Shown here in pieces: positions 20,283 through 31,621 of a stretch of DNA of 64,000 nt (position 1 is the stretch's first letter; each line of letters opens with the position of its first letter). The translations under genes were made by a program, and so were the position numbers. Under the pieces are notes generated by a model. It saw only the letters and a program-made list of their open reading frames with translations. It did not search any database and was not told the origin of the DNA. Origin of the DNA: Roridomyces roridus (lineage: Eukaryota > Basidiomycota > Agaricomycetes > Agaricales > Mycenaceae); contig JARKIF010000072.1 of assembly GCA_029378245.1 (NCBI GenBank), forward strand, positions 1-64,000, written 5' to 3'.

Positions 20283-23200
20283 ATGTCTTTGCCCACTGTT
20301 GCCAATACCGAGACGGGGACACATTTTCATGTACATGGTGAGCACAAATCAAAATGAGCAGTACTTGGCTGACTTTCAGGTGGCACCGGTGGTCCCGGTG
20401 GGGGAGCTGACCAACACGGAGGAGAAGGAGGTCCTGCCGAAGGAGGGACCCTAATTTATGGAAGTCAGATCAATAACTTGAAGTAAATCCCTGGTGGTTC
20501 TGCAGAGCCAGATCTCACTGTGCACAGTGTTTATTCACATGGTCAAGAACCAAGACAGCAAGGTCAAATTGAACTCATCAGTAAGTACAAAATAAATATG
20601 TCTGAGGCCCACTAATCAACTATCACAGCCCAGGAACAATGCCACACTGCCCTGGCCCTTGTCCGATGTCCTCTAGCATCTCAGATTTTCCAGGGACGGA
20701 TGGAAATTCTCAACAAGATGCAAGAGTACTTTTCCCAAGAACCCAAGAAGAGAAGGATTTTTGTTCTCTATGGTCTTGGTGGCTCTGGGAAGACTCAGAT
20801 AGCTGTGAAATTTCTTGAGGAAACATCTGATGAGTATGTGTGTGAAAGAGTAATTTCTTTAGGATTGACATCCTTCTTTAGGGTATCAAAGCAATTCTTT
20901 GTGAATGCCAGTTCCTCAGAAGCTCTGAGTAACTCCTTCATGAACATTGCAATTTCACAGAGGTTTGGCCGGACACCAGAAGCAGGCATTCAGTGGCTTA
21001 TTTCTGAACACAAAGAGTGGACTCTGCTGTTTGACAATGCAGATGATCCCAAACTGAAGTTATCACCATTCTTCCCGAGGTGCACACATGGAAAAATTAT
21101 CATAACTTCCCGAAACCCACAACTAGCTGTCTATGGCCCTGCTTCTCACTCACAAGTGGGAGACTTGAATGAAGAAAATGCTGCTCTTCTTCTTCTTGCA
21201 AGAGCACTTCAGGAGCACACAGATCAAAACCACAAATTGGCCATGGTCATCGTACAGGTGGGTTCCAACTTCCTCAGACAATGATTCCATACTCAATTGG
21301 GATTCCCAGGAGCTCTCATGCCTGCCTCTTGCAATTGTCCAGGCTGGGGCTTATATTGCCAAGTTCAAATGTCTCAAGAATTATCTGTCTATCTACAGGC
21401 AGAACAAAAAAGAGTTACTGCTACAGCACCCTGATCAAACTGTTGATGAATATGAATGGACTGTCTATACAACCTGGCAGATTAGCTTTGAGAAACTCAG
21501 CCCTGTAGCTGCCCGCTTTTTACAACTTTGTGCTTTATTGCACCACAGCAATATTCCAGAGTCAATATTTGTCAAGGCCACAGAGTGGATTGTAAACAAT
21601 GAGGGGAACAAAACTGGGTCAATGCAGGCAACCAGAGAGTTTCTGCAGAACTTTATCTCAAGTTCAGGAATTTGGCATGAACAACATTTTAGGAATACTG
21701 TAGCAGAGATTGCAGAATACTCTTTGCTTGAGAGTGATGAAAGAAGCAAAACCCTAAGTATGCATCCCCTTGTACATCTGTGGTGCTCAGACACCCAATC
21801 CAATCAAGCTACCATGCGGGAGTGCATGACAAATATACTAGGGATGGCCATCGATCTTGACCCGGATGCATATTTGGAGAGGATCAAGATGATTTCCCAT
21901 GTCAAAATGCTTATCCCAGATTTCACCGTTGTGAATTCTCAGTTCTGGCACCAATATGCAAGGATGTATTATGATGGAGGAAAATTTGAGCAAGCAAAGG
22001 GTTTGTATGAAATGGATCTGGAGAGACAGAGGGAGCTGTTTGGAAATGACCATCCTAACACTCTGTTTGCAATGGCCAACCTTGCAAGCACATACTGGCA
22101 CCTGGGACGGTACCAAGAGGCAGAGGGGCTTGACCTTTCTGTGCTCCAAGGGCGCCAGAAACTCCTCGGTGCAGACCACCCTGACACTCTGCGTGCAATG
22201 GCCCACCTTGCAGCCACATACAGGGAGCTGGGACGGTACCAAGAGGCAGAGGGGCTCAACCTTTCTGTGCTCCAAGGGCGCCAGAAACTCCTTGGCAATG
22301 ACCATCCTGACACTCTGTTTGCAATGGCCAACCTTGCAACCACATACTGGCACCTGGGACAGTACCAAGAGGCAGAGGGGCTTGACCTTTCTGTGCTCCA
22401 AGGGCGCCAGAAACTCCTCGGCGATGACCATCCTTACACTCTGTTTGCAATGGCCAACCTTGCAAGCACATACAGGGAACTGGGACGGTACCAAGAGGCA
22501 GAGGGGCTTGACCTTTCTGTGCTCCAAGGGCGCCAGAAACTCCTCGGCGATGACCATCCTTACACTCTGTTTGCAATGGCCAACCTTGCAAGCACATACA
22601 GGGAACTGGGACGGTACCAAGAGGCAGAGGGGCTTGACCTTTCTGTGCTCCAAGGGCGCCAGAAACTCCTCGGCGATGACCATCCTGAGACTCTGTTTGC
22701 AATGGCCAACCTTGCAACCACATACAGGCAACTGGGACGGTACCAAGAGGCAGAGGGGCTTGACCTTTCTGTGCTCCAAGGGCACCAGAAACTCTTCGGC
22801 GATGACCATCCTGACACTCTGGTTGCAATGGCCAACCTTGCAACCACATACAGGCAACTGGGACGGTACCAAGAGGCAGAGGGGCTCGACCTTTCTGTGC
22901 TCCAAGGGCGCCAGAAACTCCTCGGCGATGACCATCCTTACACTCTGGTTGCAATGGCCAACCTTGCAAGCACATACAGGGAACTGGGACGGTACCAAGA
23001 GGCAGAGGGGCTTGACCTTTCTGTGCTCCAAGGGTGCCAAAAACTCCTTGGCGATGACCACCCTGAGACACTGCGTGCCATGGCCAATCTTGCCATGACA
23101 CTTGGTAACACTGGCAGGCATCAGGCGGCCGAAAATCTCCAACTCCAAGTCGTTGCCAAATGCAGGGAGGTGTTAGGAGCGGATCATCCTGATACTCTCC

Positions 23201-23331
23201 GGGCTACCAAAGACTTAACAACTACAAGAGATACTTTGGGTAAGGCCAAGGATACAGAATTTAAACACACCAGTGTCAAAGGGCTCTCCAAACTGTTTTC
23301 CAGATTCCAATTTCCCGCCTCCAAAAAGTAA
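20283..23331 (+). CDS. NB-ARC/TPR protein, fungal NLR-like receptor candidate
   Basis: Proposed exons: 20283-20337, 20380-20463, 20506-20580, 20629-20833, 20882-21257, 21310-23331, giving about 940 residues. The N-terminus is a Gly-rich segment (VHGGTGGPGGGADQHGGEGG). A P-loop NTPase of the NB-ARC type follows: ALVRCPLASQIFQGR, Walker A YGLGGSGKTQIA, Walker B TLLFDNADD, and the RNBS-like IIITSRNPQL; then PLAIVQAGAYIA and a winged-helix-like part with MHPLVHLW. The C-terminus is ten TPR units of the kinesin-light-chain type. This is the architecture of fungal NLR-like proteins implicated in non-self recognition and regulated cell death. The first two introns (42 nt each) are the least certain part. 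A strong donor GTAAGT overlaps the stop at 23328, and splicing there to 23378 would add about 40 residues and end at 23507. Confidence 0.82.
22048..23307 (+). repeat. Ten tandem 126-bp TPR-encoding repeats
   Basis: The codons for D-H-P recur at 22048, 22174, 22300, 22426, 22552, 22678, 22804, 22930, 23056 and 23182, exactly 126 bp apart with no indels. Each unit encodes 42 residues (consensus DHPxTLxAMANLAxTYRELG then RYQEAEGLDLSVLQGRQKLL). The units at 22426 and 22552 appear identical in DNA. Variation is concentrated at the residue after DHP, the residue after TL, and the positions around TY. Confidence 0.95.
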
Positions 23332-23507
23332 GTGCCTAGCAGTGGGATATGTGCAAGAATAATCCTGGGGCATTCTGTAGTAACTTTTGCCAAGATGTAT
23401 TGATTCTTTCCTATGTCAATGTTCCAAATTTTCTGGGAGAGGAGAGATCATTGATCTTCTGGAATAGGTACAGACTGGATCCGAGTTTCCCCCTACAACT
23501 TCGATAA

Positions 23508-26500
23508 TTTTCACCTATAAAAAATGACTTGGGATTGGGCCTCTTTGAGGCGGGAGCTGAACCTTTTGGTCCCTCTTACTTGTACATTCTCCATGACATA
23601 GAAGTCAAGTGCAATGCAATACTTGGTCTACCAACCAACATGTGGGCGCCCGGGGCGGCGGGGAAGTCAACAAGTGGCAACCTAGCACGGACCGCAGACA
23701 AACTGACTTTTGCCATTGAGGTACACGAGAGAGATCCTCCGTCTTGCGGGTGTTCAATTCACCCAGATGCAATGCACCCTGTCGTATACAACTGAGAGGA
23801 GTAGAATTTATAGATGAGGACCTGAATTTAGAAACCATACCGTCGGTGAAGTAGTGGAGCTTGGGGTTTAATGCAGAAGGCATGTCCCCCAGGAGTTTCG
23901 CTTGGGCTTACATACTAGTATCGTCAGTTAGATAGAGTCTGAGTGCCTGAGACTATCATTCCATCTCAATAGCGAACGAGCTCGAGATACTCGACCGCGG
24001 TCACAATTCAAGCTAACCACGTACGTTGTACATCGTGTATTACCAGGCAACCATATTTGCTTGAGCGGTTGAGCCCGGCTGGTTCAAGTCCAACTCAGGC
24101 CTCACGAGACATCTGAGCCAAACTTGGAACGTCCGAGGCTAATTCGAGTTGATCCATCCATCCGAGCGCAAAGAGGCGAGCTGAGCGATCCCCATGCCGC
24201 TAGCTAGTGCTCGGATTGGAGCCGTTCTTCACGAACCAGAGCAATAAAATGTTCAGGGGCGGTTGTCACGCGCTGACCTATTTGCGCACGTGACAACCCA
24301 ATCCACAGCATCTTACCGCTGTTGGACGCGTGAAACAAGTCTTGTCGTGACAGCGGTGATGTATGTGCTCTAAACCTACTATAGAAATCAACCAACTCGA
24401 AACAACAAGACTAGATGAGTCTCGATACAGACGAATCTATATCTAAACAACCCAATCACGAAGCTCCGGGGTGAGTGACAACTATATTGACAGCAGGCAA
24501 AGGCGAGTATAAGTCCCTAGTACAGGGCCTTATGAAAGGTTGTAGGGAATACTGTGATATTGTCTCGATATGAGTGGTCGAGTTTTGTATTGCGAATCAA
24601 GATCCTTGATAAAAACCAAGGATGGCGATTCCAAAGCGTTTTGTAGATTTTAAGCTTCTCAGCTGAACACAAAAGATGTAGAAGTGGGTTGGCTAAAAGC
24701 CGGGTTGCACAAAGCAAGGTATTTGGGTCTTTCGATCCCTTTTACACTGGTATCCAAAGAACGCAGCGACCAATACTACATGGATTCCACAAATTCCAAC
24801 AATCCCTGAACCAATTCCTGACACTGAACACACAACCAGACCCTAACTGACACACAAACCGTACCAAGCCATAGCAAGCCTTCCAAAGCTCCACTGAGCT
24901 GAAACCCTAATCACAATCCAACTGGCACTCGAACCAAACTATGCTTCAAACTCAATTCACACAACAGGAGCCAACAAAACAACAATTTAGATTTTCAAGG
25001 GCGATTGCTTATTCTACGCAATGCACCTTTGGTAGTCGCAGCTGGTAGCTTGCTAGTGGGGGAAGTATCCGCTGCCCTCTTGGGTGACACTCTATCTACT
25101 TTATACAGGTCCAGAAATCATATGATAAATACAAGAATGGTGCAATAATGATGAATCTCCCACGTATCCTGAATAGAAACGACCTGATTGGTTGATCTGG
25201 CACCGGTGCTCAGTCAGCCAGAGTGCCAAGCCATGATTCAGCATGGTATCTCGTGATTCCATCGCTGATCCATGACTCGGACAGTTTGGATATCTCGTAT
25301 CCCTTCTTCCCCTCCAGAGTATGGCCTCAAAACGTACTCCCACGTGTTGTAGGTCTCGAACGATACCCATATCTCCCACTCTTGGTCTCGGATACCAGCA
25401 GATACTTGACTAAAAGTCCGTATCCGAGCCGGAATCCACTTGTTCCGGCTACTACGTCACTTCCATTGGACCTGTCTCGGCGGTCTGCTCATGTTTCAGG
25501 TCATTCGGCCGACTTGTCCATCATTCCGGGAACTCCCGAACCTCCGAATTGCACTCGCACCAAGGTTCAAACTGCTGACAATCGTACAACGGTTAAGAAC
25601 TGTTTAATTGGTGTATCCCATTGGTAAGGCAGGTATCCACACCTCCTACGTGTTTCGGAGTGAGTCCATCAGTTGTATCCAGGTAAATACCCTTCAACCT
25701 GTATAGTACTTTAAAGTATCCATTGTACTGACTGTCTCTGGGCTCGACATCAGCTCTCGTATTGAGATCATATAGTATGGAAACCACATCTGAAATCGTG
25801 CAAAATACGTGTTTTCAAGGGCAGTCAAATTCCATGCTCATCAGCGGACATCCTGGACTAGACGCAGTGGGAAAGACAACCACGGGCCAACGTACCAGGA
25901 AGCAGCACAAATTACGCGATCCATTGTCGACTCGAGGGTGCACTAGTTGTGGCTGAGAGAGGGTGTGAGCGTAGCTAGAGCTAAGAGCGGCTTGGTCTGC
26001 TTAATCAAGGGACGCTATTGTCAATGGCTTTGCTGAATGGCGGGTAGGCTCGAGTGAACATCCACGGGGTTCGTAGAGAGCCGGCGTGGAAGGACAACTG
26101 GAGTCATGACATTGATGTGGATGAGTTGCCGAAAGACAAGAGTGAATAGTATTTCACAAGCCCAAGGCCCCCGCCGGCGTGATCAGAGTCTGAAGGTAAC
26201 TGGAGAGCACACCAAACTGGGAAAGCGCATATCCGAAATGCGCTGGGGTACCTTCATGACAGTCAACATCGGTCCGAAGGTTGCTCTTAGATTGACGCTG
26301 CGACGCACCTAGCTCTATCAGAGAATGTGTTACAATCCGATTCCAAGGGACAAGTCCGGGGTAGATACCGGAACTCCGGTAGTGACCGGAGTTGAAGGGA
26401 GTCGACCGGAGGAGCGATCTAAGAGCACCACAGAGGAGTAGGGTGTCTAAGATGCCTTGCTATGTTGGTAGGAAGGGAAGGAGTAGGAACCAGCCAAGAC

Positions 26501-29500
26501 GAGTAGTCAAGAACGTCAATTATCAACTGAAGTCTAATACAGATAAGGAAAGTCTTATATATGAAGTAAGTAGAGATGTATGTCATTACCAAAGATCAGA
26601 AGTGGAAACGGACTTGTACGGCAAAGTGGATATAAGCTGATTAAGTCCGCACAGAATGATCAAGTGGATGTTCCTGATGAATACCAAGTCCGGTTGGGAA
26701 ACGCTCAGATACCTTCATCGCGTGAAAACCCGAATACCCGGATAGAACCGGGGAGCGCGTGATGCGCTACGATGTCGGGAGGCATCCCGACGTCTGACCG
26801 GAGTTGAGTACCGGAGTTGGCGTTTAGCAGAGCAGAACCGCACGCAGCGGGATGGCAGAACAGAACCGCAACAGCGGGATCACGCGCAACGCACGTTCAG
26901 AAAAACAGAGCGGCTACGCGCGGGTTCAGGAGGCAGAGCCGCAAGAGCGGGAACAGAAAACAGAGCCGCAGCGGTGGGTCGAGAAGACAGAATCGCTACG
27001 CGCGGGATCGAAACAAGAGGAGCGATGAGTCGCGATCAGACAGGAGGGACGCAGGACGAACACAAAGATGGAACAATAACAGAGGGACCCAAGACGCGGA
27101 CGCAAGGATTCACAATGCGGAAGGCAGCACAGGACGGACACAAAGACACGACGGAGGGGTGCCAAAAAGCCGAGTTCATTGGGAAGTGACGATATTGATG
27201 TGAGGATACAGGAGGTAGTGACGGCAACGTGCAACGTGTAACGGGCAGCGGGCGACTACGAATCGGGATGGCCCAAGCCATGGGTAGATGGCAGCAGCAG
27301 CACGGCGAGTACAGAGGACTCCGGTGTGGAAGGAGAGGGAGGTAACAGGGAGGTCAGAAATCCTCATTCAGGCGGTCGGCGCGCAAAGACGCACCCAAAT
27401 CACTAGTAGCGCGAGAGTGCAGCACCCGAAAAACCCTAGGCAATGGCTTGAGGAGTAGCAGAGAGAAGGAAGGCGATGAGAAGAGGAAGAGGAAGCACTC
27501 GAGCCACCTCGCACGTCAGAGGCACAAAAAGAACGGCACCGCCGAGGGCGACGATGCCAGCGTGCGAGGTGGCTCGAGACAAAGAGCAACGTGACAACCT
27601 GGCAGATCAATTGATCTACGACACTGATTGATCGCTGCTTACATGGTCCTCCCTACCATATTAGGAATTACCTCCGTGAAGTCTGTGAAGTCCGACTGTT
27701 GCCAACAGTTGTCCTCCTCTCGGTCACCCCTTTTCTGCTTGGCAGAAGGCTTACCGACTGGTGGTCTTGACTTAGTCTGATTGCAAAGTCAGCCCCATGG
27801 CACGGGCCCGACCAATGACGTCAAGTGCTCGTTTGGGAAGGTCACATGACCTCATTGCCCGCGCAGGTTCGACCCCGTTGCGAGGTGACTATTTTTCTTT
27901 GGCTCGTTGTGAGCCATCCAACCGGTCTAGCCCGACCTTAGTAGATTAGATCCAGAAACGATCATTTGTCTTTTATTTCTCTTGAAATCTGGGGTGTTCC
28001 AGTTTGATTCCAGCCCAAGTAAAATAGTTACCAGGCCGCGGGCTCGAACCGACGCGGACAAAAAGAATCACGTGATGCGACTCAATCGGGAGCTTGATGT
28101 CATTGGTCGGGCCCCTGCCAAGGGGCCGAGTTTGATAACAGACTCTAATCAATCTACATACTTGTATCGTCAGATTGATCTAGAGTACTGTCTACGAGAG
28201 ACTAGTCTTGACTTTATATCAACGCACTCTACCCTTTAAAGCGGCTCATTAGGGCTCAATGCTTTTTGTGCCCTTCTGTGTCCGATCAGTGCCATCCGGA
28301 GCTATCATGCCTGTGTCGCACATCAGTTGATCTGCCAGCTCTTGCCCGGGACGATGGCCAGAGGTGTCCTCCTTTCTACAGTCCCATCAGTAATTTATTC
28401 TCACTCCCAGTGTCTGGTTCTCGGATGCGATGGGTGTCGACACTGTGAACGCCGTTGACGCTCTCCTCACAAAGTACGTACTATGCTTACCACGTCGCAC
28501 CCACGCTCACAATTCTACCTTGAATCTCCCGAACGCGGCTGTGTGTGTCGCGAACCTATGGCGCCCAAGCTCGTCAGCTGCCCCCAGTTCTGCCTCTTTG
28601 AATTCATTGCCTTCTGTGAACATATTGCTGGATATGTTACTCGGACACCATGTGACTTGGTCGCCTATATCCTTCTTTCATTCTGACTTGGGTACAATAC
28701 AAATATCTTTGGAATTGCCTTCTATCCCCCACGCTGGTCTGAATCTAACCCGGTGTCGCCGCACACTTCGCCACCACAACAGGTGCATGTACTGAGTACA
28801 CTGTGTATGTGAATGATCGCTCTCAGGTTGTACGCCGCCCGATATCAGAGCAATCCACTTCGGCTTCTGGTACGGCAAAGGCTGTTCTCAAGATTGCGCC
28901 TGATGCTGCAGACCACCAGAAAATGCACATTGAAAGTTTGCCGCGTCTGGCTCCCTGTCTCTGGTGTTCGTACTTGGGAAACATTTTGAACTACGAATAT
29001 GGATACAATTGAAGAACAAGTGTCAGGCCTTCCGTTTCTGTTGTGCACTTTTTCCCATTGAGAACCATTGAAAACCTGCCCTCATGTCAATAGCTACTCT
29101 GCACTACATTGGGAATTTCCGATAATTCCACCATGAGGGACCTGCGCACAATGACATACTCGCCGGTGATTGGACTAAACTACATTCTCTCACTGGCAGC
29201 CACATATTATTCCACCGAGCAATTAGGACCCCCCTGACTGCACAGCGTGCTGATGTTCGTGATGAGTGGCGAGTGAATAATCTTGGGTCAGGCATTCAAC
29301 TGTACATTCTAAGTCTTCTTGAGTATACATATCGAGAAATTGGTAGCGGGCCGTGCCGCTCGTCGGCCTTACAGCTTTATGAGAGAGGAGGTCGAAAGAA
29401 GCTTTACACATACGGGGAAAGAAGTGGACAACCGATCAAAAAGGGTGCCATTCACAGCAGCAGTTCAGGAATAAAACGCCCGTTTTAGTTAGCCGCCCTT

Positions 29501-29752
29501 CCGAAAGGTTGATGAACAGATACGGCCGGGCCGAAATTCAATTTGATACATTGGGTTTAGCTCAGCTCCAGATCAGAGCCGAAAATCGGCCTTTCACATT
29601 CCAAATAAATGAGTTTCAAACCCGTAGTATCGGAATGCCATTTTGAGCAGTGGAAAGCTATTCGAATACATGGGGGTTGCGTTGCAAAGTACAGAACCAT
29701 TGTTTGCGACACATTCGCTGATAGTCATAACAAGGCATCGAACAATCAACCT
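23508..29752. other. 6-kb gene-poor, repeat-rich region
   Basis: No intact gene is recognised. Visible items: an imperfect GGTTGTCACG...CGTGACAACC hairpin near 24261-24298; short dispersed ACCGGAGTT motifs around 26370-26820; a degenerate purine-rich array of CAGAGC/GAACCG/GCGGGATC words at about 26820-27010; and an 18-bp inverted repeat at 27498-27578. Frames around 28430-29010 have a mild coding look but no domain. This is most simply decayed transposon sequence. Confidence 0.5.
27498..27578. repeat. 18-bp inverted repeat with 45-bp loop
   Basis: CTCGAGCCACCTCGCACG (27498-27515) is repeated in exact inverse orientation at 27561-27578. Transcribed RNA would form a stable hairpin. The perfection of the match in otherwise decayed DNA is notable. 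Confidence 0.85.
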
Positions 29753-30704
29753 CTACGCCTGCGAGTGCTTCGCCCTCGGCTTGGGCTTATTCCGCCTCAG
29801 CTCAAGCGGTCTCGGCACCCCCCTCAGCCGCTGATAAACTCCACAAGCATTACACAGCTGATTGCCCTCCTTATCACGTCTCCACACGCTCGTCTGACGC
29901 GTATGACAATGACTGCACTCCGGCCCGTCCGCAGTGCTGCTTGAGCTCCCCTCCGAAATATCATATTGGTCGCGTTCCGCTTGAATAAGTTCCTGTGGTC
30001 GAGATGCACGGCGTTGCCCACGGTACAGTCCACAGGCGTTGCAGAGCGGTTCATGAGTGCTCGGGTCGCGCCGCCAGAGAGGAGTGTTGAACGTCCCGCA
30101 GTTGCGGCATTGTTTGAGCGGGGGTGGGGCAGCTAGAGGGTACGGCACTGTGTGCCCTGCGGTAGTGGAAATATACTGATGCTGTTGTGCACCCGAGACA
30201 CCGCCGTAGGAAGGGGCCATCCCTGCACCAACGCCGATCGACATGTATCGCTCGTAGTCGGAACTTGAAGAAGGCTGGTGTGTAGCGGGTACCCCAGCCC
30301 ACTGAGTCGATATCGGGTACTGTCCCGTGACGTACTGCATTGCATTGGAGTGTTGGATTGCTTCAGCTTTCGCCCCGGCTCCGAAATGGGGCTGCGCGTG
30401 TGGTCCTGTGTCCGTCCCTTCTGAACCCGGCACATTCTGGCTACCATCAGGAGCTACGCGCGCGAGAATCATCCCTCAGCGAATTACGGAAGGGCATTGG
30501 ATACTCACACGAAATCCCTGCATCGGGCAGAGGATTATACGGGGCGGGGATGTAGCCCGAGGATTTTTCAGAATTCGACCCGTAGTTAGCGTTGCTCATA
30601 CTGATCCACTGGTCGAGGTACAGCGCTCGTGGCTTGCATTTATACAAGTCGCAGGGACCAGAAAGACTTTTTGTTCCAGAATCCCAGTGCGGAGCGTTGG
30701 ACAT
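29753..30704 (-). CDS. GATA-type zinc-finger protein with two fingers
   Basis: Two exons, 30704-30511 and 30440-29753, joined by a 70-nt GT-AG intron. Frames fit across the junction, giving about 293 residues. The protein has a disordered N-terminal half and two GATA fingers near the C-terminus: CRNC-X18-CNAC and CSHC-X17-CNAC, each followed by a basic tail (GLYRGQRRASRPQE and GVYQRLRGVPRPLE). It should bind GATA sites as a transcription factor. Fungal relatives control nitrogen, iron or light responses. The two closely spaced fingers resemble the siderophore-repressor layout, but the Cys-rich linker of those proteins is not present, so no specific role is assigned. An alternative start is the Met at 30599. 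Confidence 0.9.
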
Positions 30705-31621
30705 CGACGTATTTGACCGTGGCAGGCAAATCTATCTCATTGACGTAGACAGTGGGAGCCGTTGGCGCGAGTTTCGAAAATAGCCTTTCAAGTGAAAGTT
30801 GTCGGCTGCAAGTCGGCTGTCGACGTTGTACTGGAAGAGATCAGTCCCGAGTCAGAGTACTCATCTAGGTGCGTACATTCAGACTCCGTCAATCACCGCA
30901 AAGAAGCTAACAGACCCGTAGTGTTTTCGCTGTTTTGTTCACCTTTGACGGCGTCGGGCATCTGCCAAACGACAGTAGGAGTGACATTTGAACGGCAGGT
31001 CAACTTGTCCGGTTGAGCAGGAGATGATCATCGAGTCTTGATTCTGGATACGCTCAATCGTTCCTGGCACGCGCAGGGGCCCAGGGATTACAGCCACCAA
31101 AGACGGAGACCTCAAGTCTTGCGATCTCAACCGCACGAGCTCGAGGTTGTGTGCCACGGACGGATTGCAGCTCCAGGATCGATTAGCAGATTGGCAGAGA
31201 CTCATTAGATCTGCCTGTCTGTCAGAGGATGCCAGCGAGCTCGGGATGATACGGTATGGCAGGCTGGCTGACGGCGCGGGTAGAGGGTAAGTATCGCGTT
31301 ATCTTGAAACCATGGGTAGAACCGGATGTTTGATTTCGAGAAATCGTCGTGGCCGTAAGAAGAGAGAACGATTTGTCATGTGATGGCCGAGGCTCAGATG
31401 AGGGCAAATAAACAAAGGAGCTCAAACAGATGAGTACAGCCTTTGGATTTGGATTCGGATTAAGTATTAAATATGCACAAAAAACGACAGACACCGCGTG
31501 AGTTGCGGGTTCAAAGCTGTTCGGTAGTAAGTACCGCAGTCCGTCAGCAGCAAACAAGCTCAATTCAACCCACCCAACCCTTCAAAAAAAAAAGAAAATC
31601 ATCTACATATGGGGTTCATTT
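30705..31621. other. Spacer between GATA gene and laccase
   Basis: Promoter side of the GATA gene and 3' side of the laccase. An A-rich run near 31587-31596 may belong to the laccase 3' region. No further gene is recognised. Confidence 0.4.

Noticed and set aside
21838..23148. Long antisense and shifted open frames (up to 436 codons) through the TPR repeats
   Set aside because: They arise because each 126-bp unit is a multiple of three, so any stop-free frame repeats itself. They show no protein family and follow the sense repeats exactly.
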